64,000 nucleotides of DNA from Brevundimonas lenta (GTDB taxonomy: Bacteria; Pseudomonadota; Alphaproteobacteria; Caulobacterales; Caulobacteraceae). Where the stretch lies: NCBI RefSeq assembly GCF_014196335.1, contig NZ_JACIDM010000002.1, positions 310,001 to 374,000 of the forward strand, in the 5' to 3' direction. This document shows, piece by piece, positions 17,544 through 27,524 of the stretch; position 1 is the first letter of the stretch, and each line of letters begins with the position of its first letter. The notes beneath the pieces were generated by a model. It ran no database searches and had not been told where the DNA came from. It saw only the letters and a program-made list of their open reading frames with translations. The position numbers were made by a program, and so were the translations under genes.

Positions 17544-18652
17544 CCTTCGACTTCGACGCGACGGTCGTGGGCGCCGGCGCGGTCGGCCTGGCCTGCGGTC
17601 GCGCGCTGTCGAAGCGGGGCCTGTCGGTGCTGGTGCTCGAGAAGGAGCCGCACATCGGCCAGGGCGTGTCGTCGCGCAACAGCGAGGTCATCCACGCCGG
17701 CCTCTACTATCCGACCGGGTCGCTGAAGGCGCGGCTGTGCGTCGAGGGACGCCGGCTGCTGTATCCTTTTCTGGATAGCCACAAGGTCGACTACCGCAAA
17801 TGCGGCAAGCTGGTCGTGGCGACGAACGAGGCCGAGGTCCCGCGGATCGAGGCGATCTTCGATCAGTCCGTGGCCAACGGCGTCGAGGGTCTGGAGCATC
17901 TGACCGGCGCCCAGGCGCGGGCGCTGGAGCCTGGGCTGAACGCCCATGGGGCGATCCTGTCGCCGGAGAGCGGCCTGTTCGCCAGTCACGATTACATGCT
18001 GGCCCTGCAGGGCGAGATCGAGGATGCGGGCGGGTCGGTCGTGGTCTCGACGCCGTTCGAGCGCGCCGAGGCGCTGCCGGGCGGCGGGTGGAGCATCGTG
18101 GCGGGCGGAGAGGGGGGAGCGACACTGACCAGCCGTCTGCTGGTCACCGCGCCGGGTCTGGGCGCCCAGGATGTCGCCGGACGGATCGAGGGCTATCCGG
18201 CCGACCGGATCCCGGTCGGGCATCTGGGCAAGGGGATTTATTTCAGGCTGACCGGCCCGGCGCCGTTCGAGCGGCTGGTCTATCCGCCGCCGATCCCGGG
18301 CGCGCTGGGCACCCACTATCGCAAGGACCTGGGCGGGCAGGGCGTGTTCGGTCCGGACCTGAGCTATGTCGAGACCGAGGACTATTCGGTCGATCCGGCC
18401 AAGGCGGCGGAGTTCGAAGGCTACATCCGGCGCTTCTGGCCCGGGTTGCCCGAGGGGCGTTTGACGCCGGACTACGCGGGCATCCGGCCGAAGCTGCACG
18501 GGCCGGGCGAGGCGCAGCCGGACTTCCAGATTCGCGGACGCGAGGATCACGGTTTCGACGGCCTTGTCGCCCTGTTCGGAATCGAGAGCCCCGGCCTGAC
18601 CAGCTCCCTTGCCATCGGCGAGGCGGTCGCCGACATGCTGGCGCATGACTGA
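17540..18652 (+). CDS. lhgO: FAD-dependent L-2-hydroxyglutarate oxidase/dehydrogenase-like protein
   Basis: DAO-superfamily flavoprotein, 370 residues. N-terminal Rossmann motif VVGAGAVGLACGRALSKRG, then SSRNSEVIHAGLYYP, a strong LhgO/L2HGDH signature. C-terminal FAD segment GIESPGLTSSLAIGEAVAD. E. coli LhgO oxidises L-2-hydroxyglutarate and passes electrons to the quinone pool. GTG 17540 overlaps the upstream stop. The tail overlaps the GNAT gene by eight bases. Confidence 0.85.
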   Translation: MTFDFDATVVGAGAVGLACGRALSKRGLSVLVLEKEPHIGQGVSSRNSEVIHAGLYYPTGSLKARLCVEGRRLLYPFLDSHKVDYRKCGKLVVATNEAEVPRIEAIFDQSVANGVEGLEHLTGAQARALEPGLNAHGAILSPESGLFASHDYMLALQGEIEDAGGSVVVSTPFERAEALPGGGWSIVAGGEGGATLTSRLLVTAPGLGAQDVAGRIEGYPADRIPVGHLGKGIYFRLTGPAPFERLVYPPPIPGALGTHYRKDLGGQGVFGPDLSYVETEDYSVDPAKAAEFEGYIRRFWPGLPEGRLTPDYAGIRPKLHGPGEAQPDFQIRGREDHGFDGLVALFGIESPGLTSSLAIGEAVADMLAHD

Positions 18653-19175
18653 GCTGACGATACGCGACGCCGCGACGACTGACATTCCAGCCCTGCACGG
18701 CCTGATCGAGAGCGCCTACCGGGGCGAGGCCTCGCGCGCGGGCTGGACGACCGAAGCGGACCTGCTGGGCGGCCAGCGCACCGATCCCGACGGTCTGGCG
18801 GATATCCTGGCCGATCCGAAGCAGTTGCTGCTGACGGCGTGGCGCGGCGACGACCTCGTCGGCTGCGTGCTGATCGCGGACCGAGGAGAGGGTGTCGGCT
18901 ATTTCGGCATGCTGTCGGTCAGTCCGACCCTGCAAGGCGGCGGTCTGGGGCGGCGGTTGGTCGAGGCGGCGCACGCGACCCTGGCGGAGCGATTCGGCGC
19001 GCGCCGGGTGCGGATATCGGTCTTCCCGCAGCGCGACACCCTCATCGCCTGGTACGAGCGGCTGGGCTATGCGGGGACCGGCGAAACCCTGCCTTTCCCG
19101 TACGACGACCCCAGATTCGGCCTGCCGCTGCGGGACGATCTGCACTTCATCGTCATGGAGTGCGCCCTGGACTGA
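18645..19175 (+). CDS. GNAT-family N-acetyltransferase
   Basis: 176 residues. The acetyl-CoA binding core is GMLSVSPTLQGGGLGRRLVE, the Q/RxxGxG/A motif A of GNAT enzymes, followed by the AWYERLGYAGTGET strand-helix. Substrate unknown. ATG 18645 (MTELTIRD) gives a normal family N-terminus; it lies 8 bases inside lhgO. Confidence 0.87.
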   Translation: MTELTIRDAATTDIPALHGLIESAYRGEASRAGWTTEADLLGGQRTDPDGLADILADPKQLLLTAWRGDDLVGCVLIADRGEGVGYFGMLSVSPTLQGGGLGRRLVEAAHATLAERFGARRVRISVFPQRDTLIAWYERLGYAGTGETLPFPYDDPRFGLPLRDDLHFIVMECALD

Positions 19176-19194
19176 AGACAGGGCAGAACCTGCC

Positions 19195-19223
19195 TTGAAA
19201 TCGTCCACGGGTTCATGCATAAG
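19195..19223 (+). promoter_or_regulatory. possible rpmF promoter
   Basis: TTGAAA (19195-19200), a 17-base spacer and CATAAG (19218-19223) lie between the GNAT gene and rpmF, with about 83 bases of leader. The -10 is weak, so this is a suggestion only. Confidence 0.3.
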
Positions 19224-19306
19224 CCCGCGCTCGCTGGCGGCTCGTTCGGGCCGCCGCTCTTGTATTCGCGCCTTTACCGGCGCCCGACCAGAAGATTGAG
19301 ACGGAA

Positions 19307-19489
19307 ATGGCCGTTCCGAAGCGCAAAGTATCGCCCTCGCGTCGCAACATGCGCCGCGCCCACGACTCGCTGGGCACCAACGCCTACGTTGAGGACAAGG
19401 ACACGGGCGAGCTGAAGCGCCCGCACCACATCGACCTGAAGACCGGCACCTATCGCGGCCGCCAGGTTCTGACACCCAAGGAAGAGTAG
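19307..19489 (+). CDS. rpmF: 50S ribosomal protein L32
   Basis: 60 residues, beginning [20 protein letters not shown] as in alphaproteobacterial L32. The zinc-ribbon cysteines of some L32 proteins are absent, as usual in this class. It stands alone between a likely promoter and a strong terminator; plsX/fabH do not follow it. Confidence 0.97.
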   Translation: MAVPKRKVSPSRRNMRRAHDSLGTNAYVEDKDTGELKRPHHIDLKTGTYRGRQVLTPKEE

Positions 19490-19505
19490 TCTTCTGAATC
19501 CGTCA

Positions 19506-19546
19506 TTCCGGCCCACGTAGCTTGAAGCGCGTAGGCCGGGCCGGAA
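19506..19546. repeat. 9-bp inverted repeat after rpmF
   Basis: 19506-19514 pairs perfectly with 19538-19546, spaced by 23 bases. It lies between the rpmF stop and the terminator. Its arm, TTCCGGCCC, recalls REP-type palindromes but differs from the two REP pairs later in the window. Confidence 0.4.
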
Positions 19547-19552
19547 CGATTT

Positions 19553-19582
19553 AACGGCGCGCGGTTCTCCGCGCGCCGTTTT
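19553..19582 (+). terminator. rho-independent terminator of rpmF
   Basis: A perfect 12-base stem (19553-19564 with 19569-19580), TTCT loop and a short T run (TTTT at 19579-19582). The clearest intrinsic terminator in the window. Confidence 0.88.
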
Positions 19583-19621
19583 CGTGCGTTGTTCTCCGGT
19601 TACAACCTTCCGGAGAGACTG

Positions 19622-20230
19622 ATGATGCGCCTGATCGCCCTCGGTTCCGCAGCCCTGCTGGGGCTGGCCGCCTGCAGCCAGCCATTGCCGGAGGAGCCTG
19701 CGTCGGCCCCGGCGCCGGGGCCGGCGACGCCTTCCCAACCGACCGGCGATCCCGTTTCCGCGGGCGACAAGCTGACCGCGCAGGGATTCGGCCCGCTGCG
19801 CATCGGCATGACGCGGGCGGAGGTCGAGGCCGCGCTGGGCCCGGATGCGAATCCGAACGCCGTCGGCGGGCCCGATCCCGAGGCCTGCGACATGTTCCGG
19901 CCGAATCGCGCGCCCGAAGGCATGCTGGTGATGCTGGAGAACGGCGTGCTGACCAGCGTGTGGGTCAGCCGCAACGCCGCCGTCGAGACCGACCGGGCGC
20001 TGAATGTCGGCGACACGGCCGCCGAAGTGAAGCGGGTCTACGGCGCGTCCGCCGAAGCCACGCCGCACAAGTATGTCGACGCCCCGGCCGAATACATCAC
20101 GGTCTGGACGGGCAGCGACCACACCAGCGCGGCGGCGCGGGGGCTGAAGTACGAGATCGGCACGGACGGCAAGGTGAGTTCGATCGCCGCCGGGGGTCCG
20201 TCGATCCAGTACGTCGAAGGCTGCGCCTGA
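19622..20230 (+). CDS. putative lipoprotein, 202 aa
   Basis: Lipoprotein signal peptide MMRLIALGSAALLGLAACSQ with lipobox LAAC, then a Pro/Ala-rich linker. The mature domain GFGPLRIGMTRAEVEAALG resembles a BamE/SmpA-like 'IGMT' repeat, seen again weakly at LNVGDTAAEVKRVYG. Function unknown. ATG 19622 or 19625 follows GGAGAG; the longer frame back to 19589 overlaps the terminator and is unlikely. Confidence 0.75.
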   Translation: MMRLIALGSAALLGLAACSQPLPEEPASAPAPGPATPSQPTGDPVSAGDKLTAQGFGPLRIGMTRAEVEAALGPDANPNAVGGPDPEACDMFRPNRAPEGMLVMLENGVLTSVWVSRNAAVETDRALNVGDTAAEVKRVYGASAEATPHKYVDAPAEYITVWTGSDHTSAAARGLKYEIGTDGKVSSIAAGGPSIQYVEGCA

Positions 20231-20236
20231 CCGGCG

Positions 20237-20650
20237 TCAGCCTTCCGGCATCTCGAACGTCAGGGTGACGGCGTCGGCCGAACGCTCGGCGGGGCCGTGA
20301 TAGACGGCCTCGATGTTGTTGCCGTCCGGATCGAAGGCGAAGGCGGCGTAGTAGCCGGGGTGGTACTTCCTGCGCTCCCCCGGCGCGCCGTTGTCGCGCC
20401 CGCCGTTGCGTAGGGCGGCGGCATGAAATTGCTGGACCGTCTCTTCGTCGGGGGCCTGGAAGGCGAGGTGGATACGGCTTTCCGGTTCGCCGGCGTCGAT
20501 CCAGAATTCGTCGGCCCAGAGGTGGGTTTCCTCCTCGTGCCAGGGAATGCCGAGGGCCTCGAACACGCCCTTGTAGAAGGCCTTGCTGGCCGCGAGGTCG
20601 CGGGCGCGCAGGTGGACATGGTCGATGAGACGGCCGCGTTTCAGTTCCAT
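20237..20650 (-). CDS. VOC-family (glyoxalase-like) protein
   Basis: 137 residues: vicinal-oxygen-chelate fold with DHVHLRARDLAASKAFYKGV at the N-terminus and FAFDPDGNNIEAVYHG at the C-terminus, where a metal-binding glutamate is expected. Substrate unknown. ATG 20650 has AAGGAG 6 bases upstream. It is tail-to-tail with the lipoprotein gene and divergent from eno. Confidence 0.85.
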   Translation of the reverse strand: MELKRGRLIDHVHLRARDLAASKAFYKGVFEALGIPWHEEETHLWADEFWIDAGEPESRIHLAFQAPDEETVQQFHAAALRNGGRDNGAPGERRKYHPGYYAAFAFDPDGNNIEAVYHGPAERSADAVTLTFEMPEG

Positions 20651-20725
20651 GGGAGACTCCTTCGGGCGAGGAACGCACAGACCACACGCGCGGGTTCCTT
20701 GCCGTGGCGGTGCGGCGCGGGCTAA

Positions 20726-22042
<1,317 letters not shown>

Positions 22043-22084
22043 GCGGCTTCGGCCGCGACTGCGGCCTGAGCAGGATTGGCGGCT

Positions 22085-22109
22085 GCGACTTTGCAGTGGT
22101 TGCAGTCGC
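22085..22109 (+). terminator. possible eno terminator hairpin
   Basis: 22085-22090 pairs with 22104-22109, and an inner 3-base pairing leaves a GTGGT loop. Only a weak T run (GCTTTG) follows, so it may be an attenuator or of no function. Confidence 0.3.
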
Positions 22110-22165
22110 CGCTTTGCGGTCTTGGCAGTTACGGCCAAGCTACGGTTCGTTAGGCATTTTCGGTC

Positions 22166-22187
22166 AGACTCGATCAATCACGAGTCT
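22166..22187. promoter_or_regulatory. dyad containing two GANTC sites upstream of ftsB
   Basis: Arms 22166-22172 and 22181-22187 are perfect 7-base inverted repeats with an 8-base spacer. Each arm carries a GANTC motif (22167-22171 and 22182-22186), the target of the CcrM methylase in Caulobacterales. The dyad ends 22 bases before the ftsB GTG, so it lies in the likely promoter or leader. Confidence 0.55.
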
Positions 22188-22209
22188 ACGCTCAGAAGGA
22201 GCGTCCGAA

Positions 22210-22539
22210 GTGCCCGATCGGATGAAGCCCTACATACCGTCCGCAGTCCTGCTGCTGCTGATCGCCTACCTGGGCGTTCAGGCCCTGACGGGCGAGCGCG
22301 GGCTGCTGAGCGGCGGGGCGCGGGACGCGATGCTGGAGCGCCGCGAGTCCCAGCTGGCCGATATTCTTGAAGAGCGTCAGGACCTTGAGGTTCGTGTCCG
22401 CTACCTGCGCACGGACAGTTTGTCGCGCGATCTGCTGGAAGAACGAGCCCGTGCGGTGCTTGGGTTCGCCGATCCGCGCGACTATGTGATCCGCGTCTCG
22501 CATCCGACCGAAGAGGCCCGCGCTCCGCGCAGGTCGTGA
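22210..22539 (+). CDS. ftsB: cell division protein FtsB (DivIC-like)
   Basis: Bitopic divisome protein that joins FtsL and FtsQ. 109 residues: a short cytoplasmic N-terminus, a membrane helix at about 9-22 (SAVLLLLIAYLGV), then a periplasmic coiled coil (ERRESQLADILEERQDLEVR) ending in LLEERARAVLGFADPRDYVI, typical of this family. GTG 22210 follows AAGGAG with 8-base spacing. The frame reaches back to 22096, but that part has no family resemblance. Confidence 0.85.
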   Translation: MPDRMKPYIPSAVLLLLIAYLGVQALTGERGLLSGGARDAMLERRESQLADILEERQDLEVRVRYLRTDSLSRDLLEERARAVLGFADPRDYVIRVSHPTEEARAPRRS

Positions 22540-22652
22540 ACTTTAGTTACAGCTTCACCGGGTCGCTTTGCGTTTCAGGAACGAAGGCTGCTAAAGCCCC
22601 TTTCCGTAACGACAAGAGGCCCCGTTGGCGGGGTCCAGCCGGGAGATGACGG

Positions 22653-23678
22653 ATGGCGAAAGCCCCCGCCGCCAAAGCCGATTCCAGGCAGGCGAAGATT
22701 CCAAACACGCCCCAGGCCTCGAAAGAGGACCTGCTGCGCTTCTACCGTGAGATGGTTCTGATCCGTCGCTTCGAGGAGCGCGCGGGCCAGCTGTACGGCA
22801 TGGGCCTGATCGGCGGCTTCTGCCACCTGTACATCGGTCAGGAGGCCGTGGCGGTCGGCGTTCAGGAGAGCGTCAAACAGGGCCACGACAAGATCATCAC
22901 GGGCTACCGCGACCACGGCCACATGCTGGCCGCGGGCATGGATCCCAAGGAAGTGATGGCCGAGCTGACCGGCCGCATCGGCGGTTCGTCGAAGGGCAAG
23001 GGCGGCTCGATGCACATGTTCGACGTGCCGACCGGCTTCTACGGCGGTCACGGGATCGTGGGGGCGCAGGTGGCGCTCGGCACCGGCCTGGCCTTCGCCG
23101 GCCACTACCGCGGCGATGACTCGGTCGCGTTCGTCTATTTCGGCGACGGCGCCTCGAACCAGGGTCAGGTCTACGAGAGCTTCAACATGGCCCAGCTGTG
23201 GAAGCTGCCGGCCATCTACATCATCGAGAACAACCAGTACGCCATGGGCACGAGCATCGAGCGCTCGTCGTCCACGACCGAGCTCTACATGCGCGGCGCC
23301 AGCTTCGGCATCCCGGGCGAGCAGGTCGACGGCATGGATGTGCTGGCGGTCCGCGACGCCACGGCCCGCGCCGTGAAGCGCGCCCGTGAAGGCGGCGGCC
23401 CCTTCATCCTCGAGGTGAAGACCTATCGTTACCGCGGCCACTCGATGTCCGACCCGGCCAAGTACCGGAGCAAGGAAGAGGTCGACGAGGTCAAGAAGAC
23501 CCGCGATCCGATCGAGCACGTGAAGATGCTGCTCGAACAGGCGAAGGCCACTGAGGACGAACTCAAGGCCATCGACAACGAGATCAAGGCGATCGTCGCC
23601 GAAGCCGTGCAATTCGCTCAAGAGAGCCCGGAGCCGGATCCGTCCGAGCTCTACACTGACGTCTACGTGGAGGCCTGA
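22653..23678 (+). CDS. pdhA: pyruvate dehydrogenase E1 component, alpha subunit
   Basis: Thiamine-diphosphate subunit of the heterotetrameric E1. 341 residues. The ThDP motif runs from [13 protein letters not shown] to [10 protein letters not shown]. The phosphorylation-loop region [17 protein letters not shown] is conserved. The alpha/beta E1 type is typical of Alphaproteobacteria and mitochondria. A small hairpin at 22618-22636 precedes its GGGAGA ribosome site. pdhB follows after two bases. Confidence 0.97.
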   Translation: MAKAPAAKADSRQAKIPNTPQASKEDLLRFYREMVLIRRFEERAGQLYGMGLIGGFCHLYIGQEAVAVGVQESVKQGHDKIITGYRDHGHMLAAGMDPKEVMAELTGRIGGSSKGKGGSMHMFDVPTGFYGGHGIVGAQVALGTGLAFAGHYRGDDSVAFVYFGDGASNQGQVYESFNMAQLWKLPAIYIIENNQYAMGTSIERSSSTTELYMRGASFGIPGEQVDGMDVLAVRDATARAVKRAREGGGPFILEVKTYRYRGHSMSDPAKYRSKEEVDEVKKTRDPIEHVKMLLEQAKATEDELKAIDNEIKAIVAEAVQFAQESPEPDPSELYTDVYVEA

Positions 23679-23680
23679 TC

Positions 23681-25057
23681 GTGACCGACATTCTGATGCC
23701 GGCGCTGTCGCCCACCATGGAAGAGGGCACGCTGACCAAGTGGCACATCAAGGCCGGGGACGTCGTTTCCGCCGGCCAGGTGATCGCCGAGATCGAGACC
23801 GACAAGGCCACGATGGAAGTCGAGGCCGTCGACGAGGGCGAGGTGCTTGAAATCCTCGTTCCGGAAGGTTCGGAGAACGTGAAGGTCAACACGCCGATCG
23901 CCCGTCTGGCGGGCGAGGACGGCGCGGCCGCCCCGGCGCCGAAGGCCGATGCGCCGAAGGCCGACGCTCCGCTGCCCATCGCGACGTCCGGTTCGGGCGA
24001 GACCGAAGAGAAGACGGACGACACCGCGGTCGGACCGAAGGTCCAGCTGCGCGATCCGGAAATCCCGGCCGACGCCAAACTGGTCAAGACGACCATCCGC
24101 GACGCCCTGCGCGACGCGATGGCCGAAGAGATGCGCCGGGATGACCGCGTGTTCCTGATCGGCGAGGAAGTCGCCCAGTACCAGGGCGCCTACAAGGTCA
24201 GCCGCGAACTGCTGCAGGAGTTCGGCGACAAGCGCGTCGTCGACACCCCGATCACCGAGCACGGCTTCGCCGGCCTGGGCGTCGGCGCCGCCATGGCGGG
24301 CCTGAAGCCGATCGTCGAGTTCATGACGTGGAACTTCGGCATGCAGGCCATCGACCACATCATCAACTCGGCGGCCAAGACGCTGTACATGTCGGGCGGC
24401 CAGATCCGGGCGCCCATCGTGTTCCGCGGTCCGAACGGCGCCGCGTCGCGCGTGGCGGCCCAGCACAGCCAGGACTACTCGGCCTGGTACGCCCAGGTCC
24501 CGGGCCTGAAGGTCATCGCGCCCTATGATGCGGCCGACGCCAAGGGCCTGCTGAAGGCGGCCATCCGCGATCCGAACCCGGTCGTCTTCCTCGAGCACGA
24601 GATGATGTACGGCCTCGAGTTCGACGTGCCGGACGTCGAGGACTACGTCGTGCCGATCGGCAAGGCCAAGGTTCGCCGCGAGGGCACGGACGTCACCATC
24701 ACGGCGCACAGCCGGATGGTCGGCTTCGCCCTGCAGGCCGCCGAAAAGCTGGCCGAGGAAGGCATCTCCTGCGAGGTCGTCGACCTGCGGACCCTGCGTC
24801 CGCTGGACCACGAGACGATCGTCGAGAGCGTCAAGAAGACCAACCGTCTGGTCTCGGCCGAAGAAGGCTGGGGTCCGATGGGCGTCGGCGCCGAGGTTGT
24901 GGCCCGCGTGATCGAGCACGCCTTCGACTATCTGGACGCCCCGCCGCTGCGGGTGCACCAGGAAGACGTGCCGCTGCCCTACGCGGCCAACCTGGAAGTG
25001 CTGTCGCTGCCGGGCGCGGACAAGATCATCAAGGCTGTGAAGCAGGTGATAGCATGA
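23681..25057 (+). CDS. pdhB: pyruvate dehydrogenase E1 beta subunit with N-terminal lipoyl domain
   Basis: 458 residues, about 120 longer than a plain E1 beta. Residues 1-80 are a biotinyl/lipoyl domain with the modified lysine K42 in [11 protein letters not shown]. An Ala/Pro-rich linker follows, then the E1 beta fold ([39 protein letters not shown]). Lipoyl E1 beta is known from Zymomonas and rhizobia. GTG 23681 is the start. It overlaps pdhC by four bases. Confidence 0.97.
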   Translation: MTDILMPALSPTMEEGTLTKWHIKAGDVVSAGQVIAEIETDKATMEVEAVDEGEVLEILVPEGSENVKVNTPIARLAGEDGAAAPAPKADAPKADAPLPIATSGSGETEEKTDDTAVGPKVQLRDPEIPADAKLVKTTIRDALRDAMAEEMRRDDRVFLIGEEVAQYQGAYKVSRELLQEFGDKRVVDTPITEHGFAGLGVGAAMAGLKPIVEFMTWNFGMQAIDHIINSAAKTLYMSGGQIRAPIVFRGPNGAASRVAAQHSQDYSAWYAQVPGLKVIAPYDAADAKGLLKAAIRDPNPVVFLEHEMMYGLEFDVPDVEDYVVPIGKAKVRREGTDVTITAHSRMVGFALQAAEKLAEEGISCEVVDLRTLRPLDHETIVESVKKTNRLVSAEEGWGPMGVGAEVVARVIEHAFDYLDAPPLRVHQEDVPLPYAANLEVLSLPGADKIIKAVKQVIA

Positions 25058-26334
25058 CGGACATCCTGATGCCGGCGCTGTCGCCGACGATGGAAGAGGG
25101 CGTGCTGGCCAAATGGCACGTCAAGGTCGGCGACACGGTCAAGGCCGGCGACGTGATCGCCGAGATCGAAACCGACAAGGCCACGATGGAAGTCGAGGCC
25201 GTCGACGAGGGCGAGATCACCGACATCCTCGTGCCCGAGGGCTCGGAAGGCGTGAAGGTCAACACGCCTATCGCCCGTCTGAAGGACGAGGGCGGCGCGG
25301 CCGCTCCGGCGCCGAAGGCGGACGCTCCGAAGGCTGAAGCCGCAAAGGCTGAACCGGTGAAGGCTGAGGCCGCTCCGGCGAAGGCCGAGGCGCCGAAGAG
25401 CGCTCCGGCGCCCGTCAGCGCGGACGGCGGACGTCTGTTCGCCTCGCCGCTGGCGCGCCGTCTGGCCGCCCAGGCCGGCGTCGATCTGAAGTCGGTCAAG
25501 GGCACCGGCCCGCACGGCCGCATCGTCAAACGCGACGTCGAGGGCGCGCCGAAGGGCGGCGCCAAGCCGGCCGCCGGGGCTGCTGCTGCAGCAGGCATCG
25601 CCTCGCGTCCGGTGCAGTCGCTGGCCCAGATGGGCATTCCGGACGGCACCTACGACCTGATCCCGCTGGACGGCATGAAGAAGGCCATCGCCCGGCGCAT
25701 GGTCGACTCGATCCAGCAGGTGCCGCACTTCCCGCTGTTCATCGACGTCGAGATCGACGCCCTGCTGGCGGCGCGCGCCAAGGTCAATGCGCTGCTCGAG
25801 AAGTCGGGTGTGAAGGTCTCGGTCAACGACTTCGTCATCAAGGCCGCCGCCATGGCCCTGAAGGCCGTGCCGGAAGCCAACGCCAGCTACACGCCGGAGG
25901 GCATCGCCATGCACCACAACGCCGACGTGGCGATGGCGGTGGCGATCGACGGCGGTCTGATCACGCCGATCATCCGCAAGGCCGAGCTGAAGTCGCTGTC
26001 GCAGATCGCGACGGAATCCAAGGATCTCGCCAAACGCGCCCGCGACCGCAAGCTGAAGCCGGAAGAGTTCCAGGGCGGCACCTTCTCGGTGTCCAACCTG
26101 GGCATGTTCGGCATCAAGTCGTTCTCGTCGATCATCAACGAGCCCCAGGGCGCGATCATGAGCGTCGGGGCAGGGGAGCAGCGTCCGGTCGTGAAGAACG
26201 GCCAGCTGGCGATCGCCACCGTCATGACGGTGACGATGACCTGCGATCACCGCGTGGTCGACGGCGCGACGGGAGCCCGCTTCCTGCAGGCCTTCAAGCC
26301 GCTGATCGAAGATCCGGTGACGATGCTGGCCTAG
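25054..26334 (+). CDS. pdhC: dihydrolipoamide acetyltransferase (E2) of pyruvate dehydrogenase
   Basis: 426 residues: one lipoyl domain (K42 in [11 protein letters not shown]), a Lys/Ala/Glu/Pro linker, a peripheral-subunit-binding domain ([29 protein letters not shown]) and the catalytic domain with the active histidine in [15 protein letters not shown]. The lipoyl domain is almost identical to that of pdhB, also at the DNA level. Last of the pdhABC operon; lpdA follows after the DUF3667 gene. Confidence 0.97.
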   Translation: MTDILMPALSPTMEEGVLAKWHVKVGDTVKAGDVIAEIETDKATMEVEAVDEGEITDILVPEGSEGVKVNTPIARLKDEGGAAAPAPKADAPKAEAAKAEPVKAEAAPAKAEAPKSAPAPVSADGGRLFASPLARRLAAQAGVDLKSVKGTGPHGRIVKRDVEGAPKGGAKPAAGAAAAAGIASRPVQSLAQMGIPDGTYDLIPLDGMKKAIARRMVDSIQQVPHFPLFIDVEIDALLAARAKVNALLEKSGVKVSVNDFVIKAAAMALKAVPEANASYTPEGIAMHHNADVAMAVAIDGGLITPIIRKAELKSLSQIATESKDLAKRARDRKLKPEEFQGGTFSVSNLGMFGIKSFSSIINEPQGAIMSVGAGEQRPVVKNGQLAIATVMTVTMTCDHRVVDGATGARFLQAFKPLIEDPVTMLA

Positions 26335-26386
26335 TCATAGGCCGACGGCTCAGCTTGAAGCCGTCTTCCGGGCGCTGGCATAACCG

Positions 26387-26407
26387 GGGTTCCTCGCGGA
26401 GGAACCC
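26387..26407 (+). promoter_or_regulatory. 9-bp hairpin covering the ribosome site of the DUF3667 gene
   Basis: 26387-26395 pairs perfectly with 26399-26407 around a GCG loop. The 3' arm contains GGAGG five bases before the TTG at 26408. It lies about 50 bases past the pdhC stop. It may attenuate read-through or block translation; if it is only a terminator, the gene's start may lie further on. Confidence 0.5.
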
Positions 26408-27430
26408 TTGGTCGATGCGGCGCCCGAACCCGGCCTGCCTTCGTCCCCGCCTCCGCGGCGCGGCATGCGGCGTGCGCGCCCCGTGCGGGGCGAGGCGTTG
26501 GGAAACTGCCGGACCTGCGGCGCGAAACTGCACGGGCGGTATTGTCACGACTGCGGTCACGACAGCCTGCCGATGGCGCGCAAGCTCAAGGACCTCGGCG
26601 TCGAGGTCATAGACTCCGTCTTCTCCTACTCGTCCGCCGTCCCGCGAACGGCCTGGACGCTGATCCATGAGCCGGGGGCGGTGCCGGACGCCCAGAGGGC
26701 AGGGGACAAGACCCGCTTTCTGCCGCCGGTCCGGCTGTATCTGACGGCGTCCCTGCTGTTCTTCCTGTTCCTCGGACTTTCCGGGATTCAGCTGGTGCAG
26801 GTGGAGTTCGTGAGGACCGGCACGCCCTGGGTCCGCAGCACCTCGACGCAATGGCAGGGCGGCGGGTTTCGCTTCCAGTTCGTCGCTCTTGAACGCCGTC
26901 TGGAGCAGCCACCCGATCCCGCAATTCTTGCAGCGTTTGACGCGGCGTCCAGGCAACAGTCCGGCGCGGATGAGTTTGATCGGGCTGTCATGGGGGTGAT
27001 GCGCGACACGGCCAAAGACCCTTCAGTCCTGAACAGAAGCCTCAACAACTGGGTCTCCAGGGCGTTGTGGCTGATGATGCCGCTCTATGCGCTGCTGCTG
27101 TGGCCCCTGTTCGCGAAGGGGCGATTGCTCAGCGAGCATTTGATCTTCGCCCTGTTCGCGCACAGCATAATGTTCCTCATGCTCACGCTCGGGGCGCTGT
27201 GGAACCTGCTGGGGGTCGGGTACGGGTTCATTCTGGCTCTTATCGGGTATCAGATCTGGCTGACCCGAAGCCTGAAGGCCTACTACGGCTCGCGCTGGTC
27301 GGACGCCGTCGCCAAGGGATGGATCCACTCGGTGACCTATGTGGTCTTCCTGTGGGGCCCGCTGCTTTTCACCTTCTTCCTGTTCGAGGTCGGGCAGCAC
27401 ACCTCCGCGGCCTTCTGGGGTCTCGAGTAG
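26408..27430 (+). CDS. DUF3667-family zinc-ribbon membrane protein
   Basis: 340 residues. An N-terminal zinc ribbon (C34, C37, C46, C49 in NCRTCGAKLHGRYCHDCGHD) is followed by about five hydrophobic helices, the layout of DUF3667 proteins. The conserved segment KTRFLPPVRLYLTASLLFF fits this family. Function unknown. The start is TTG 26408 or, less likely, ATG 26465. It interrupts the usual pdhC-lpdA succession. Confidence 0.78.
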   Translation: MVDAAPEPGLPSSPPPRRGMRRARPVRGEALGNCRTCGAKLHGRYCHDCGHDSLPMARKLKDLGVEVIDSVFSYSSAVPRTAWTLIHEPGAVPDAQRAGDKTRFLPPVRLYLTASLLFFLFLGLSGIQLVQVEFVRTGTPWVRSTSTQWQGGGFRFQFVALERRLEQPPDPAILAAFDAASRQQSGADEFDRAVMGVMRDTAKDPSVLNRSLNNWVSRALWLMMPLYALLLWPLFAKGRLLSEHLIFALFAHSIMFLMLTLGALWNLLGVGYGFILALIGYQIWLTRSLKAYYGSRWSDAVAKGWIHSVTYVVFLWGPLLFTFFLFEVGQHTSAAFWGLE

Positions 27431-27524
27431 CCCGGAGGGCCCGGTCACAAACCCTTACGGGCGGGTTTCGGCGGCGGCCGCATGGCGCTAGAAGCGCTCA
27501 TCAACTCGTGCGGGAGCCCAGTCT

